Source: JBGLNJ01 sp964353405
GTDB taxonomy: Bacteria > Chloroflexota > Anaerolineae > Fen-1058
Assembly: GCA_964353405.1 (NCBI GenBank)
Contig: CAYGWJ010000287.1
Coordinates: forward strand, 1 to 16,687
Length of the DNA: 16,687 nucleotides
Direction: 5' to 3'
Positions 1 to 7,189 of the stretch are shown piece by piece. Both the position numbers and the translations under genes were made by a program. The notes below the pieces were generated by a model that saw only the letters and a list, made by a program, of their open reading frames with translations, was not told the DNA's origin and made no database searches. How positions within the stretch are numbered: the stretch's first letter is position 1; each line of letters opens with the position of its first letter.

Positions 1-35
1 GGCGATGTGCGGTAGAGATCTTTGGAGGTTCTCAT
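1..35 (-). CDS. Possible 5' end of a divergent gene (partial)
   Basis: On the minus strand an ATG at 35-33 opens a frame (MRTSKDLYRTS...) that runs off the window edge. A GAGG ribosome-binding-like sequence sits about 6 nt upstream of this ATG. Further upstream on the same strand a perfect TTGACA occurs (plus-strand 88-93), but no convincing -10 box follows it at the usual distance. If real, the gene is transcribed divergently from glpK. Only 11 codons are visible, so no function can be given. Confidence 0.35.
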   Translation of the reverse strand, partial: MRTSKDLYRTS

Positions 36-104
36 GTTTTCCTCGCTGCCGGATAAGATGGGTCTAGTCTGCCACGATGCCCCCGATTGTCAAGTCAAAG
101 TGAG

Positions 105-132
105 TTTTGCGCCATTGCCAATATAGTATAAT
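105..132 (+). promoter_or_regulatory. Putative promoter of glpK
   Basis: A perfect TATAAT is present at 127-132. The -35 region at the proper distance (TTTTGC, 105-110, 16 bp spacer) is poor, so the call rests on the -10 box. Transcription from here would give a leader of roughly 110 nt before the glpK start. I see no riboswitch or antiterminator structure that I recognise in that leader. Confidence 0.45.
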
Positions 133-247
133 GAGTGACATATTTCACAGGTACGAGGCCACTTTCACCTTGTCGAGCACCTGGTCATGCGCTCCGCGCT
201 CTGCGCGCTGCATCCGCAAGTATGACGCTCACCCAACAGGAGTAACC

Positions 248-1744
248 ATGCCGCACTATTCTGCCGCCCTCGATCAGGGCACAACCAGCACACGCTTTAT
301 CATCTTTGATCACAGTGGCCGCATCGTGTGCTACTCTCAAAAAGAGCACGAGCAGATTTATCCACGACCCGGCTGGGTGGAACACAACCCGATGGAAATC
401 TGGGCGCGCGTGCAGGAGGTGATTCGCGGCACGCTGGCAAAGGGCAACATCCATCCGAAAGACATTGCCGCCGTCGGCGTGACGAACCAGCGCGAGACGA
501 CGGTCGTGTGGGATCGCAAGACAGGCCAGCCCGTCTATAACGCCATCGTCTGGCAAGACACACGCACGGCCGACATCATCGCCGAGTTTGCGCGCGAGGG
601 CGGGCAGGATCGCTTGCGCCCGCAGACCGGCCTGCCGCTGGCGACATATTTCTCCGGTCCCAAGCTCAAGTGGATTCTGGATAACGTCCATGGCGCGCGG
701 GCGACCGCCGAGCGGGGCGACCTTCTCTTTGGCAATATTGACACGTGGTGCATCTGGTGGCTGACGGGTGGGCCGAACGGCGGAGTCCACGTGACGGATG
801 TCTCGAACGCCAGCCGAACGATGTTGATGGATCTCCAAACCCTCGATTGGGATGCAGATATTCTCAAGCTTATGGGCATTCCGCGCGCCATGTTGCCTGC
901 TATCAAGTCCTCGTCAGCCGTCTATGGCAATGCCGTGGGTGATCTGGCCGGCATTCCAGTCGCGGGCGACCTGGGCGATCAGCAAGCCGCGCTGTTCGGT
1001 CAGACGTGCTTTGCGCCCGGTGAGGCCAAGAACACTTATGGCACAGGCTGCTTTATGCTGCTCAACACCGGACACCAGATCGTGCCGAGTCAGTCCGGTT
1101 TGCTTACGACGGTCGGTTACAAGATCGGCGACAACAAGGCGGTGTATTGTCTCGAAGGTTCCATCGCCATCACAGGCGCGTTGGTGCAATGGCTGCGTGA
1201 CAATCTGGGTCTGATCGAAAAATCGTCCGATGTGGAAACGCTGGCGCGAACGGTAGATGATAACGGGGGTATCTACTTTGTTCCGGCGTTCTCCGGCCTC
1301 TTTGCGCCATACTGGCGGGCCGATGCGCGCGGTGTAATGGTCGGCCTGACGCGCTACGTCAACAAGGGTCACATCGCCCGCGCCGCGCTCGAAGCGACCG
1401 CGTTCCAGACGAAGCAAGTGCTGGACGCGATGAACGCCGATTCGGGCGTGCCGCTCACCACGCTCAAGGTGGACGGCGGCATGGTCGTCAACGAATTGCT
1501 CATGCAGTTCCAGGCAGATATTCTCGGCGTGCCCGTCATCCGCCCGACCGTGGCCGAGACGACCGCGCTCGGAGCGACGTATGCGGCGGGCCTGGCCGTG
1601 GGCTTTTGGAGCAAGGAAGAAGACCTGCGCGCCAACTGGGGCAAGGATAAAGAGTGGGTGCCTCAGATGGACATGGCCAAGCGTGAAAAACTGTATGCAA
1701 GCTGGAAGAAAGCAGTGACTCGCACTTTTAATTGGGTAGAGTAA
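248..1744 (+). CDS. glpK: Glycerol kinase
   Basis: This is a FGGY-family cytoplasmic kinase that phosphorylates glycerol with ATP to sn-glycerol-3-phosphate. The start is set at ATG 248 because AGGAG (238-242) lies 5 nt upstream and the protein then begins MPHYSAALDQGTTSTRF with the normal family N-terminus. The open frame extends 47 codons further upstream without homology. The product is 498 aa, matching the usual size of about 500. Visible motifs are the phosphate-binding DQGTTS (9-14), the glycerol-contacting QRET (81-84), GDQQAALFG around 243-251 with D244 at the position of the E. coli catalytic Asp245, and a late DGGMVVNELL ATP-binding segment. The loop that carries the fructose-1,6-bisphosphate site in E. 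coli (GKGGTR) is replaced by a different sequence (GDLAG), so FBP inhibition is unlikely. The glpABC genes that use its product lie about 5.4 kb downstream, separated by unrelated genes. Confidence 0.97.
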   Translation: MPHYSAALDQGTTSTRFIIFDHSGRIVCYSQKEHEQIYPRPGWVEHNPMEIWARVQEVIRGTLAKGNIHPKDIAAVGVTNQRETTVVWDRKTGQPVYNAIVWQDTRTADIIAEFAREGGQDRLRPQTGLPLATYFSGPKLKWILDNVHGARATAERGDLLFGNIDTWCIWWLTGGPNGGVHVTDVSNASRTMLMDLQTLDWDADILKLMGIPRAMLPAIKSSSAVYGNAVGDLAGIPVAGDLGDQQAALFGQTCFAPGEAKNTYGTGCFMLLNTGHQIVPSQSGLLTTVGYKIGDNKAVYCLEGSIAITGALVQWLRDNLGLIEKSSDVETLARTVDDNGGIYFVPAFSGLFAPYWRADARGVMVGLTRYVNKGHIARAALEATAFQTKQVLDAMNADSGVPLTTLKVDGGMVVNELLMQFQADILGVPVIRPTVAETTALGATYAAGLAVGFWSKEEDLRANWGKDKEWVPQMDMAKREKLYASWKKAVTRTFNWVE

Positions 1745-1751
1745 AAAGTGA

Positions 1752-1922
1752 GGCGCCGAATTGGTGCGGAGGTTGGCCCAAATCGCGCGTGATGAAAAGC
1801 TCGACCGCGTCAAAGCCATCATCACGAGCGACAACCAGGCCATGCAGCACCTGGCCCAAAAGACGGGCGCGCGGCTCACACCTCAAAGCGACGGCAAGGT
1901 CAAGGCAGAAATAGATCTGTAA
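1752..1922 (+). pseudogene. 3' remnant of a GNAT-family N-acetyltransferase
   Basis: The frame from 1752 reads GAELVRRLAQIAR, then SDNQAMQHLAQKTGARL, and ends ...VKAEIDL with TAA at 1920-1922 (56 residues). This matches the second half of a GNAT fold: the end of motif A with its pyrophosphate-binding helix, the 'N.A...L..K.GAR/GFR' motif B, and the last strands. Such a C-terminus is common in Pat-type protein acetyltransferases. An in-frame TGA at 1749-1751 lies directly upstream, and no start or N-terminal half exists. The remnant begins 8 bp after the glpK stop, so it looks like a deletion or recombination scar rather than a small functional gene. Translation from TTG 1761 or GTG 1764 is possible but would lack most of the acetyl-CoA site. 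Confidence 0.7.
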
Positions 1923-1945
1923 AACCCATTGCCTGTGATCCAATT

Positions 1946-1994
1946 GCGTAGAACGTGAAACGTCAAATCGCTCCTGGCGTTTCACGTTTTGCGT
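1946..1994 (+). terminator. Strong hairpin, possible terminator
   Basis: A perfect 11-bp stem is formed by AACGTGAAACG (1952-1962) and CGTTTCACGTT (1978-1988) around a 15-nt loop. It extends outward to 1946/1994 with six more pairs, three of them G-U. The 3' arm is followed by only a short T run (1994-1997), so it could end transcription from glpK and the GNAT remnant, but the U-tract is weak. It may instead be a dispersed palindromic repeat. Its 3' arm overlaps the promoter region of the Uma2 gene. Confidence 0.5.
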
Positions 1995-2001
1995 TTTAGA
2001 G

Positions 2002-2007
2002 TATAAT
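2002..2007 (+). promoter_or_regulatory. Putative -10 box of the Uma2-family gene
   Basis: A perfect TATAAT in the context AGTATAAT, which also occurs in front of glpK. No good -35 hexamer is seen; the best-placed candidate is TTTCAC at 1980-1985, inside the hairpin arm. The predicted start site lies about 35 nt before the gene's ATG, leaving room for the AGGAAGGG ribosome-binding site at 2038-2045. Confidence 0.4.
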
Positions 2008-2049
2008 CATCGCCGGGATGTCGCACGTGATTCAGAAAGGAAGGGACAC

Positions 2050-2652
2050 ATGGCCGTCCAAACTCCTATCCAGGCAAAACCCGCTGAGGCCACCTGGCCT
2101 CCGCCGCGTGATCGGTGGACCTACGAGGATTACAAGCGCCTGCCTGATGACAACTGGCGATACGAAGTGATTGAAGGAGAATTATTCATGAGCCCGGCCC
2201 CTAACACCCATCATCAACGCGTTATCGCCAGACTTGAGTTTGCTATGATGAAGCACGTCGAAGCAAAAAAGCTGGGCGAAGTTCTCCACGCGCCAATTGA
2301 TGTGCGATTGGGCGACCTGGCCAACCCGGTTCAGCCCGATGTTCTCTTCATCTGTCAAGATCGGTTGAACATCATCAGGAAAGATTGGATCGAAGGCGCG
2401 CCTGATCTGATCGTCGAAGTCCTTTCGCCAAGCAACTGGATTGACGACCGGCGGACGAAATATCGCATTTATGCGCTGGCTGGCGTGCGCGAATACTGGA
2501 TCGTTGATCCGGACAAACGACAGATCGAGATTTTTGCGCTGCGCGGCAGTGACTATGAATTGAGTAGCCGCTTTGGTCCTGGCGAGCGGGCTGCCTCAGA
2601 GGTCCTATCCGGTTTTGAGATCGGTGTGGATGAGGTGTGTCTTGTAGTGTGA
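2050..2652 (+). CDS. Uma2-family (DUF820) PD-(D/E)XK endonuclease-like protein
   Basis: A 200-aa protein with the full Uma2 layout: WTYEDYKRLPDD near residue 23-34, YEVIEGELFMSPAP (38-51), QPDVLFI with D97, APDLIVEVLSPS with D119 and E123, then K137 and the GVREYWIVDP signature (145-154). D97, E123 and nearby residues would form the restriction-endonuclease-like active site. The start at ATG 2050 is supported by AGGAAGGG at 2038-2045. Uma2 genes occur in many copies in Cyanobacteria and Chloroflexota, and their biological role is not settled; some are thought to be mobile or defence associated. Base composition is between that of the glp genes and the AT-rich module downstream. Cotranscription with that module is possible but not shown. 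Confidence 0.9.
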   Translation: MAVQTPIQAKPAEATWPPPRDRWTYEDYKRLPDDNWRYEVIEGELFMSPAPNTHHQRVIARLEFAMMKHVEAKKLGEVLHAPIDVRLGDLANPVQPDVLFICQDRLNIIRKDWIEGAPDLIVEVLSPSNWIDDRRTKYRIYALAGVREYWIVDPDKRQIEIFALRGSDYELSSRFGPGERAASEVLSGFEIGVDEVCLVV

Positions 2653-2777
2653 CGGCGAGACGCTGGGATGTACCTGAAGGACAGACCGGCAAGTTGGAAG
2701 TGCCCGAGGATTGGTCAAGCCAGCACAATCACTATCTTTATAGCCTCCCTAAACGTCGGCCAGTGGACGCGCGGTGA
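2649..2777 (+). CDS. Small ORF overlapping the Uma2 stop codon
   Basis: A GTG at 2649 overlaps the TGA of the Uma2 gene (GTGTGA) and opens a 42-residue frame ending at TGA 2775-2777. The peptide is acidic in the middle, with VPEDWSSQHNHYLYSLPKRR near residues 18-37, which reads like real protein rather than noise. A GAGGTG sequence about 11 nt upstream, inside the Uma2 gene, could serve as ribosome-binding site. The overlap suggests translational coupling to Uma2. I do not recognise a family with certainty; it may be a truncated remnant. Confidence 0.35.
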   Translation: MTARRWDVPEGQTGKLEVPEDWSSQHNHYLYSLPKRRPVDAR

Positions 2778-2962
2778 GGGATGAGCGCTTATCGTTTGAC
2801 ATAGTAGCTTATAGCGGTTTCCGATTGCGTATAGGGTCAACTGGATTCGAGCCTTGAGGCGGTTCCGGTTGGAGCCTCGAATTCATCCCGAAGTTCAAAA
2901 GGAACTTGCCCTAAGTTGCCGCCGAGTCCGCACGTTGTGCCTTGCTGCTGGAGGATGACATA
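2778..2962. other. Non-coding stretch before the McrB-like gene, with a dyad
   Basis: No convincing gene is seen here. A perfect TTGACA occurs at 2796-2801 but has no -10 box at 15-19 bp; TTATAG at 2809 is too close and TATAGG at 2830 too far. An inverted repeat ATTCGAG (2845-2851) / CTCGAAT (2876-2882) brackets a 24-nt GC-rich centre and could be an operator or an attenuator-like hairpin. GGAGG at 2950-2954 is the ribosome-binding site of the next gene. Base composition changes in this stretch from GC-rich to more AT-rich, so the left edge of the acquired module probably falls here. Confidence 0.45.
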
Positions 2963-4840
2963 GTGAACGAATCCAACCCACTCTCACTACAAATCGCTTT
3001 CTCTCCTGAAACCTTCCATTTACTGTTGCCAACTTGGATTCCTGGAGAAATCGTAGAGATTGATCCCAAGTACCCCAAAGGATGTTTTGTCCGTCCCCTA
3101 ATTAGTCTCACATACCCTCATGGTGGGGCGATAACGCTCCTCAAATGTTCTGACCGAAAAGGCATGTCCCTTGGTACCCTGGTCGAATTCACGCACAAGC
3201 CGGCAAGAAGCAAACAACAACCGGATCTTTTACAGGTAGATGAGCTTAGATCTGCTAGCTCAGAGCGGATCGAACAACTCAAACAAGAGTACGCTCGACG
3301 CGTTGTCTCAGAAATTGTGGCACAGGCATTGCCTGATCTTTCTGCGTTGAACAAGAAGATTGGGGCCCTAAACGCAGATATGGATAGCTATGTTCGTAAA
3401 GCCCTTGAAGTGCGAATCTCTGAGCTTAACAAGCAAGAACGGGAAGCACGCATAAAAGTTACGCAAGCCGAACAAGCTCTACAGGAAGTAAAAGAAAAGG
3501 AAGATGCGATACGGCAAGAGCAGCTAGAACTGGAACAGCAAAAGACAAAGTTTGAGGAGGTCCAGGGGCCTGCTCTTAGGCTGTACGAGTCTTTTGTCCA
3601 GACTGTGAGATCGGAAAGAAAAACTTGTGTGCAGGGACGTTCCAAACTTCTTACTCCTGGCATAGATTTACTGGCGAAAACGAAAAAGCAATTGATGGAG
3701 CAGGGTTACTGGGTACAAGATAGCATCTTGCGCCAGTTCCTAACGAGTTCTTTCGCAGCGTGCATGTACGGTGATCTGGTTTTGGTGGCAGGCCCCACGG
3801 GTGTTGGCAAAACAGGGTTGATAGAAAAAGTGGCAGATGTTTTTGGGGCGGGCAGTTCTATTGTTCCTGTGCGCCCTGAATGGACAGACCCCAGTGATTT
3901 GCTCGGTTTCTACAATCCCATGCATGGATTGTACCATGCTACGCCCTTTCTGGAGAGTTTGCTCTTGGCCCGAGACTATTTATCAGAAGGGCGATTGTTT
4001 TTCATCTGTCTGGACGAAATGAATCTGGCGCGCATTGAGAACTATGCTGCGGATATTCTATCCAGACTTGAGAAAAGTAGGTGCGGCGATGCCAAACTCC
4101 GATTGTATTCTGACGAGATTGGGGAGGCGCTACATACTGAGCGCCGAATTCTAGCCCAACATGCCGACAAATTGGGGCATGAAGAAAGCAAAAAACTCGA
4201 GTTACTTGAAGGACAACTCGAACGAATCGGCCCCGAGCTGGCAATACCTCAAAACCTCGTGCTGTTTGGCACGTTGAACATTGATGAAACCGTGCCAATG
4301 CCAAGCCCCAAGACACTGGACAGAAGCTATGTGGTGCAGTTTCCCACAGTATCTTTGGGCAGTATTCCTGATTGGGAAAAAATGGTCCAAAACACAACGG
4401 TCAATTCTGAGACATGCTTGGACTATCTGGCAGTGAAAGCTCTGAGCGAGGGAGAATTGCCCGCCACAGTACTCTCGGAAATGAGAGCATTGTGGCAGTT
4501 GATTGTTGGCTGGGAAAGGCCGTTTTTTCAACCACTCGGCATCATGTTAGGCTACAGATTTGCTGCAGGGTATTATCGCTTCATACGCCTGGGTCATTTA
4601 TTGCTGGGGGCCGATCCTGCGAACCTTGCCACTGACTTTATCAGATCAAAATTATTGCCTAGGATCAGTTTTCTGAAAGACGATCGCGCGGCAATAGACA
4701 ATGCAAGGACGGAAAAGATTGAGGTCTGGGACAAATGGTGTGCGGATGCTTCTGTCAGCAAATTTCCAGAATTGAGGTCGTCTATTGATGAGATGACGTC
4801 TGCTAATCTGGCGCGGCCAGTGATCCAATACTGGCTATAG
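2963..4840 (+). CDS. McrB-like AAA+ NTPase with N-terminal OB-like segment and coiled coil
   Basis: This is the likely motor subunit of a Type IV (McrBC-like) restriction module. GTG 2963 is chosen as start because GGAGG (2950-2954) sits 8 nt upstream; an in-frame TTG at 2942 would add 7 residues and has no such site. The product is 625 aa. Residues about 28-95 look beta-rich and OB/cold-shock-like (GEIVEIDPKYPKGCFVRP, then GTLVEFTHKP). Residues about 145-199 are a strongly charged Glu/Lys/Gln coiled coil. The AAA+ core has Walker A GPTGVGKT (277-284), DPSDLLGFYNP (309-319), Walker B with D351-E352 in CLDEMNLARIE, a helical insertion of about 50 residues, sensor I FGTLNIDET with N439, and LDRS (452-455), where R454 is a candidate arginine finger. 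The classical McrB MNTADRS is replaced by LNIDET, so GTP versus ATP use is open. The nuclease partner starts 19 bp downstream. Codon and base use are clearly more AT-rich than in the glp genes. Confidence 0.85.
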   Translation: MNESNPLSLQIAFSPETFHLLLPTWIPGEIVEIDPKYPKGCFVRPLISLTYPHGGAITLLKCSDRKGMSLGTLVEFTHKPARSKQQPDLLQVDELRSASSERIEQLKQEYARRVVSEIVAQALPDLSALNKKIGALNADMDSYVRKALEVRISELNKQEREARIKVTQAEQALQEVKEKEDAIRQEQLELEQQKTKFEEVQGPALRLYESFVQTVRSERKTCVQGRSKLLTPGIDLLAKTKKQLMEQGYWVQDSILRQFLTSSFAACMYGDLVLVAGPTGVGKTGLIEKVADVFGAGSSIVPVRPEWTDPSDLLGFYNPMHGLYHATPFLESLLLARDYLSEGRLFFICLDEMNLARIENYAADILSRLEKSRCGDAKLRLYSDEIGEALHTERRILAQHADKLGHEESKKLELLEGQLERIGPELAIPQNLVLFGTLNIDETVPMPSPKTLDRSYVVQFPTVSLGSIPDWEKMVQNTTVNSETCLDYLAVKALSEGELPATVLSEMRALWQLIVGWERPFFQPLGIMLGYRFAAGYYRFIRLGHLLLGADPANLATDFIRSKLLPRISFLKDDRAAIDNARTEKIEVWDKWCADASVSKFPELRSSIDEMTSANLARPVIQYWL

Positions 4841-4859
4841 CGCAAGTGCGAGCCATTAG

Positions 4860-7160
4860 ATGGACAACGTAACCTTCTTGAATCAAGATACAAGAAAACC
4901 TTTTGCATGGGATGCCGATTCAGGTGCGTTTGTTCGTCCGCAGTTCTCGAGCCGATGGTATGTTCAAATTGACTTGCCGCCTCAGCACACTCTAGCGGTT
5001 TACCACGAGGGGAAACTAGTCACGTTAATACGGGATGATGGCCTACAGGGCTACCGACCAAAGGCTGACTCTAAAAAATCTATCGAGATCGCGCGTGACA
5101 TCAATGCCGTCGTCGGACTCGTGGAGGTGATCAGATGTTCAGATCAGCCTGGTATCGCCAACGAAACACTTTCGCCTGGTCTTTGGACTGTTCCAGCCAA
5201 TCTTTCTGCGGACGACTATCGTGAGATGCTTGACTATCTCAAGGGGATTGCCATCAAATATTGTGAAACCGCCAAGGCTCTTGTCAAGGATATAGCCAGA
5301 CGTCAAGGCGATTTCCCTGAGATTGCTCCTCACCATGCAGATATCGAAGGAGTAACCGGACTGGCTGACATGATTGTCAGCATTGGCTCATGCCTTCAAC
5401 AATTCTGGCCCATGCTCACTGTTGCTCCTTCAGTTGAACTGACCTCGGAGATGAAAACGGCTCGCCTCGATCAGCCAGTCGGTCATCGCTCTTCCCACCT
5501 GTTCCGGCGTGCTGTTATGCGCCCTGATCGCCCTGTCGTAACTATGCCGACTGCAAAGGCTTCCTTCGATACACAGGAAAACCGTTTTCTCGCTCATTTT
5601 CTTGACGTTTTGATTCGTGTTTCGAGAGTCATTCTTGTTGATTTGAAAGCCCAGATAAAGAAGTTGGAGCATTTGCTTCATCAGCCCGCCACCTTGCCCA
5701 ATGACGTTCCGGCTCGACTGCGCAGACAATATCAACTCAGGTTGGACGCCCAGCGTCAACGTCTAACGAACGAGGTCAAGCAACTTACAAGCTTGCGTGA
5801 TCGAGTCGCGGACGTTCTGGCGCAGGCGCACAAGTACATCAAAGCCGGCTTTCTTAAAGCAAGTATGCGCCATAAGCAACCGCCAGATCGCCCATCGCAA
5901 AAACTATTACAAGGTACAACGTATGCTCCGCTGTTTCAATCATATCGTGACTTTGCGCATGTGATAGATATAAAGCGATTTTTGCAGGTATCTGACGTTC
6001 TCGACCGTTGGCACGAAGTGTCTGTGCGCCCTATAGACGATCTCTATGAAGAGTGGTTGTTTCTCAAGTTATATGAAATTCTTGTGGGAGAGTTTCACTT
6101 TCAGCCAGTGGGTTCGACCCCTAAAGACTCTTTGCGAATAACGCCGACCGGGCTCGAATTGCCGAAGAATATGCCTTTTGTGCTAGAGATGTATGACTTG
6201 AGTTGTCCCGGTGGCCCTTGCCTATGTCAGATTGAGCTCACTTATCAGCCGGTGCTAAAGCCAAAGCTTTGCCAAAAAGGAAAACTGTGCTTTGATCCCA
6301 AAGTGTGTCCGACCCTGCCGTGCTTTCAAAAGATCATGGTCAAGAAAGATTGGCAGGACAAACTCACCCCAGACATTAGTGTTGTCGCCAAAGTCAATGA
6401 CAAGGTTTTCCGCTTTATCATAGATGCCAAGTATCGTTCGTATGATGTCCAATGCGTCGAGTCAAAAGAAATGGAACTATATCGAACTGATGATACCTTT
6501 GCAACGGACGTTTTGGGAATCGCCAAAACAAAGTACCTCAATGGGCTTGCGTGCGATGAGCACGATGTTCAGGCAACATTCATAGTTCATACAGACCAGG
6601 GACAGAAATGGACGTTTTGGGGAGGCGAGAGGTTTAGACAACGTGCGCCTCTCCGCGAAGAGGCACTGGAGGCTCTGGGGCATCCCGCTTATTGGCCCGG
6701 CCACACATTCGGCGCTGTGTTTGCGACTCCGCTCCTGCCTGATAATTTGTCCGTACTGCTCAAGTGCTTTCTTATGTACCACGCAGAACTGTATAACATT
6801 TGTTGGAATTGTGGAAAGCGGCTAACCGTGGACAATGGGGGTGCTACACCCAGCGGCGTTGAAGTTGCAGACAAGCAAGTTCTGAGAAAGATTGTTGAAG
6901 GTATCGAGAACAGACTGTACATTAGAGGCGCTGTTTATTACCATTGTCCAGACTGTAACGAGTTCTGGGTTCTTCAACGTTGCTATGGCCCGGAGCATCA
7001 TCCTATCCTGAAATTTGGCGACCAGTCATTTCATGCTGGGTCACGGACTCACCCAGATAACAAATGGCTGAACATCTGTCCCCAGTGTGGTAGTGACCTT
7101 CCGGCTGAGAATAAATCACGTCTGCCCTTTGAGAAAGATACTTCACGAAAACGAGACTGA
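4860..7160 (+). CDS. McrC-like DUF2357 / PD-(D/E)XK nuclease with cysteine clusters
   Basis: A 766-aa predicted nuclease subunit paired with the McrB-like gene 19 bp upstream. The N-terminal part has the DUF2357 look, including the conserved DTQENRFLAHFL (238-249). A basic helical region (about 260-325) follows, then LYEEWLFLKLYEIL (395-408), typical of the helix before the nuclease core. The catalytic motifs are TPDIS with D505 and IIDAKYR with D522 and K524, the usual D...DxK of McrC-like PD-(D/E)XK enzymes. Two cysteine sets stand out. One has seven cysteines between 449 and 488 (C449, C454, C456, C471, C477, C483, C488), just before the catalytic Asp. The other has CxxC pairs in the last 120 residues: CWNC (648-651), CPDC (696-699) and CPQC (740-743), which suggest zinc ribbons. 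The ATG has almost no ribosome-binding site, consistent with coupling to the upstream gene. It probably cleaves nucleic acid when driven by its partner; the target is unknown. Confidence 0.85.
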   Translation: MDNVTFLNQDTRKPFAWDADSGAFVRPQFSSRWYVQIDLPPQHTLAVYHEGKLVTLIRDDGLQGYRPKADSKKSIEIARDINAVVGLVEVIRCSDQPGIANETLSPGLWTVPANLSADDYREMLDYLKGIAIKYCETAKALVKDIARRQGDFPEIAPHHADIEGVTGLADMIVSIGSCLQQFWPMLTVAPSVELTSEMKTARLDQPVGHRSSHLFRRAVMRPDRPVVTMPTAKASFDTQENRFLAHFLDVLIRVSRVILVDLKAQIKKLEHLLHQPATLPNDVPARLRRQYQLRLDAQRQRLTNEVKQLTSLRDRVADVLAQAHKYIKAGFLKASMRHKQPPDRPSQKLLQGTTYAPLFQSYRDFAHVIDIKRFLQVSDVLDRWHEVSVRPIDDLYEEWLFLKLYEILVGEFHFQPVGSTPKDSLRITPTGLELPKNMPFVLEMYDLSCPGGPCLCQIELTYQPVLKPKLCQKGKLCFDPKVCPTLPCFQKIMVKKDWQDKLTPDISVVAKVNDKVFRFIIDAKYRSYDVQCVESKEMELYRTDDTFATDVLGIAKTKYLNGLACDEHDVQATFIVHTDQGQKWTFWGGERFRQRAPLREEALEALGHPAYWPGHTFGAVFATPLLPDNLSVLLKCFLMYHAELYNICWNCGKRLTVDNGGATPSGVEVADKQVLRKIVEGIENRLYIRGAVYYHCPDCNEFWVLQRCYGPEHHPILKFGDQSFHAGSRTHPDNKWLNICPQCGSDLPAENKSRLPFEKDTSRKRD

Positions 7161-7189
7161 GCTTTTATCTCACCATACAAGGAACGTGT

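Noticed and set aside
107..247. Open frame extending glpK 47 codons upstream of ATG 248
   Set aside because: The extension has no family similarity, begins upstream of the TATAAT box, and AGGAG sits correctly before ATG 248.
2796..2835. TTGACA at 2796 as a promoter for the McrB-like gene
   Set aside because: No -10 box at an acceptable spacing; only the -35-like hexamer is good.
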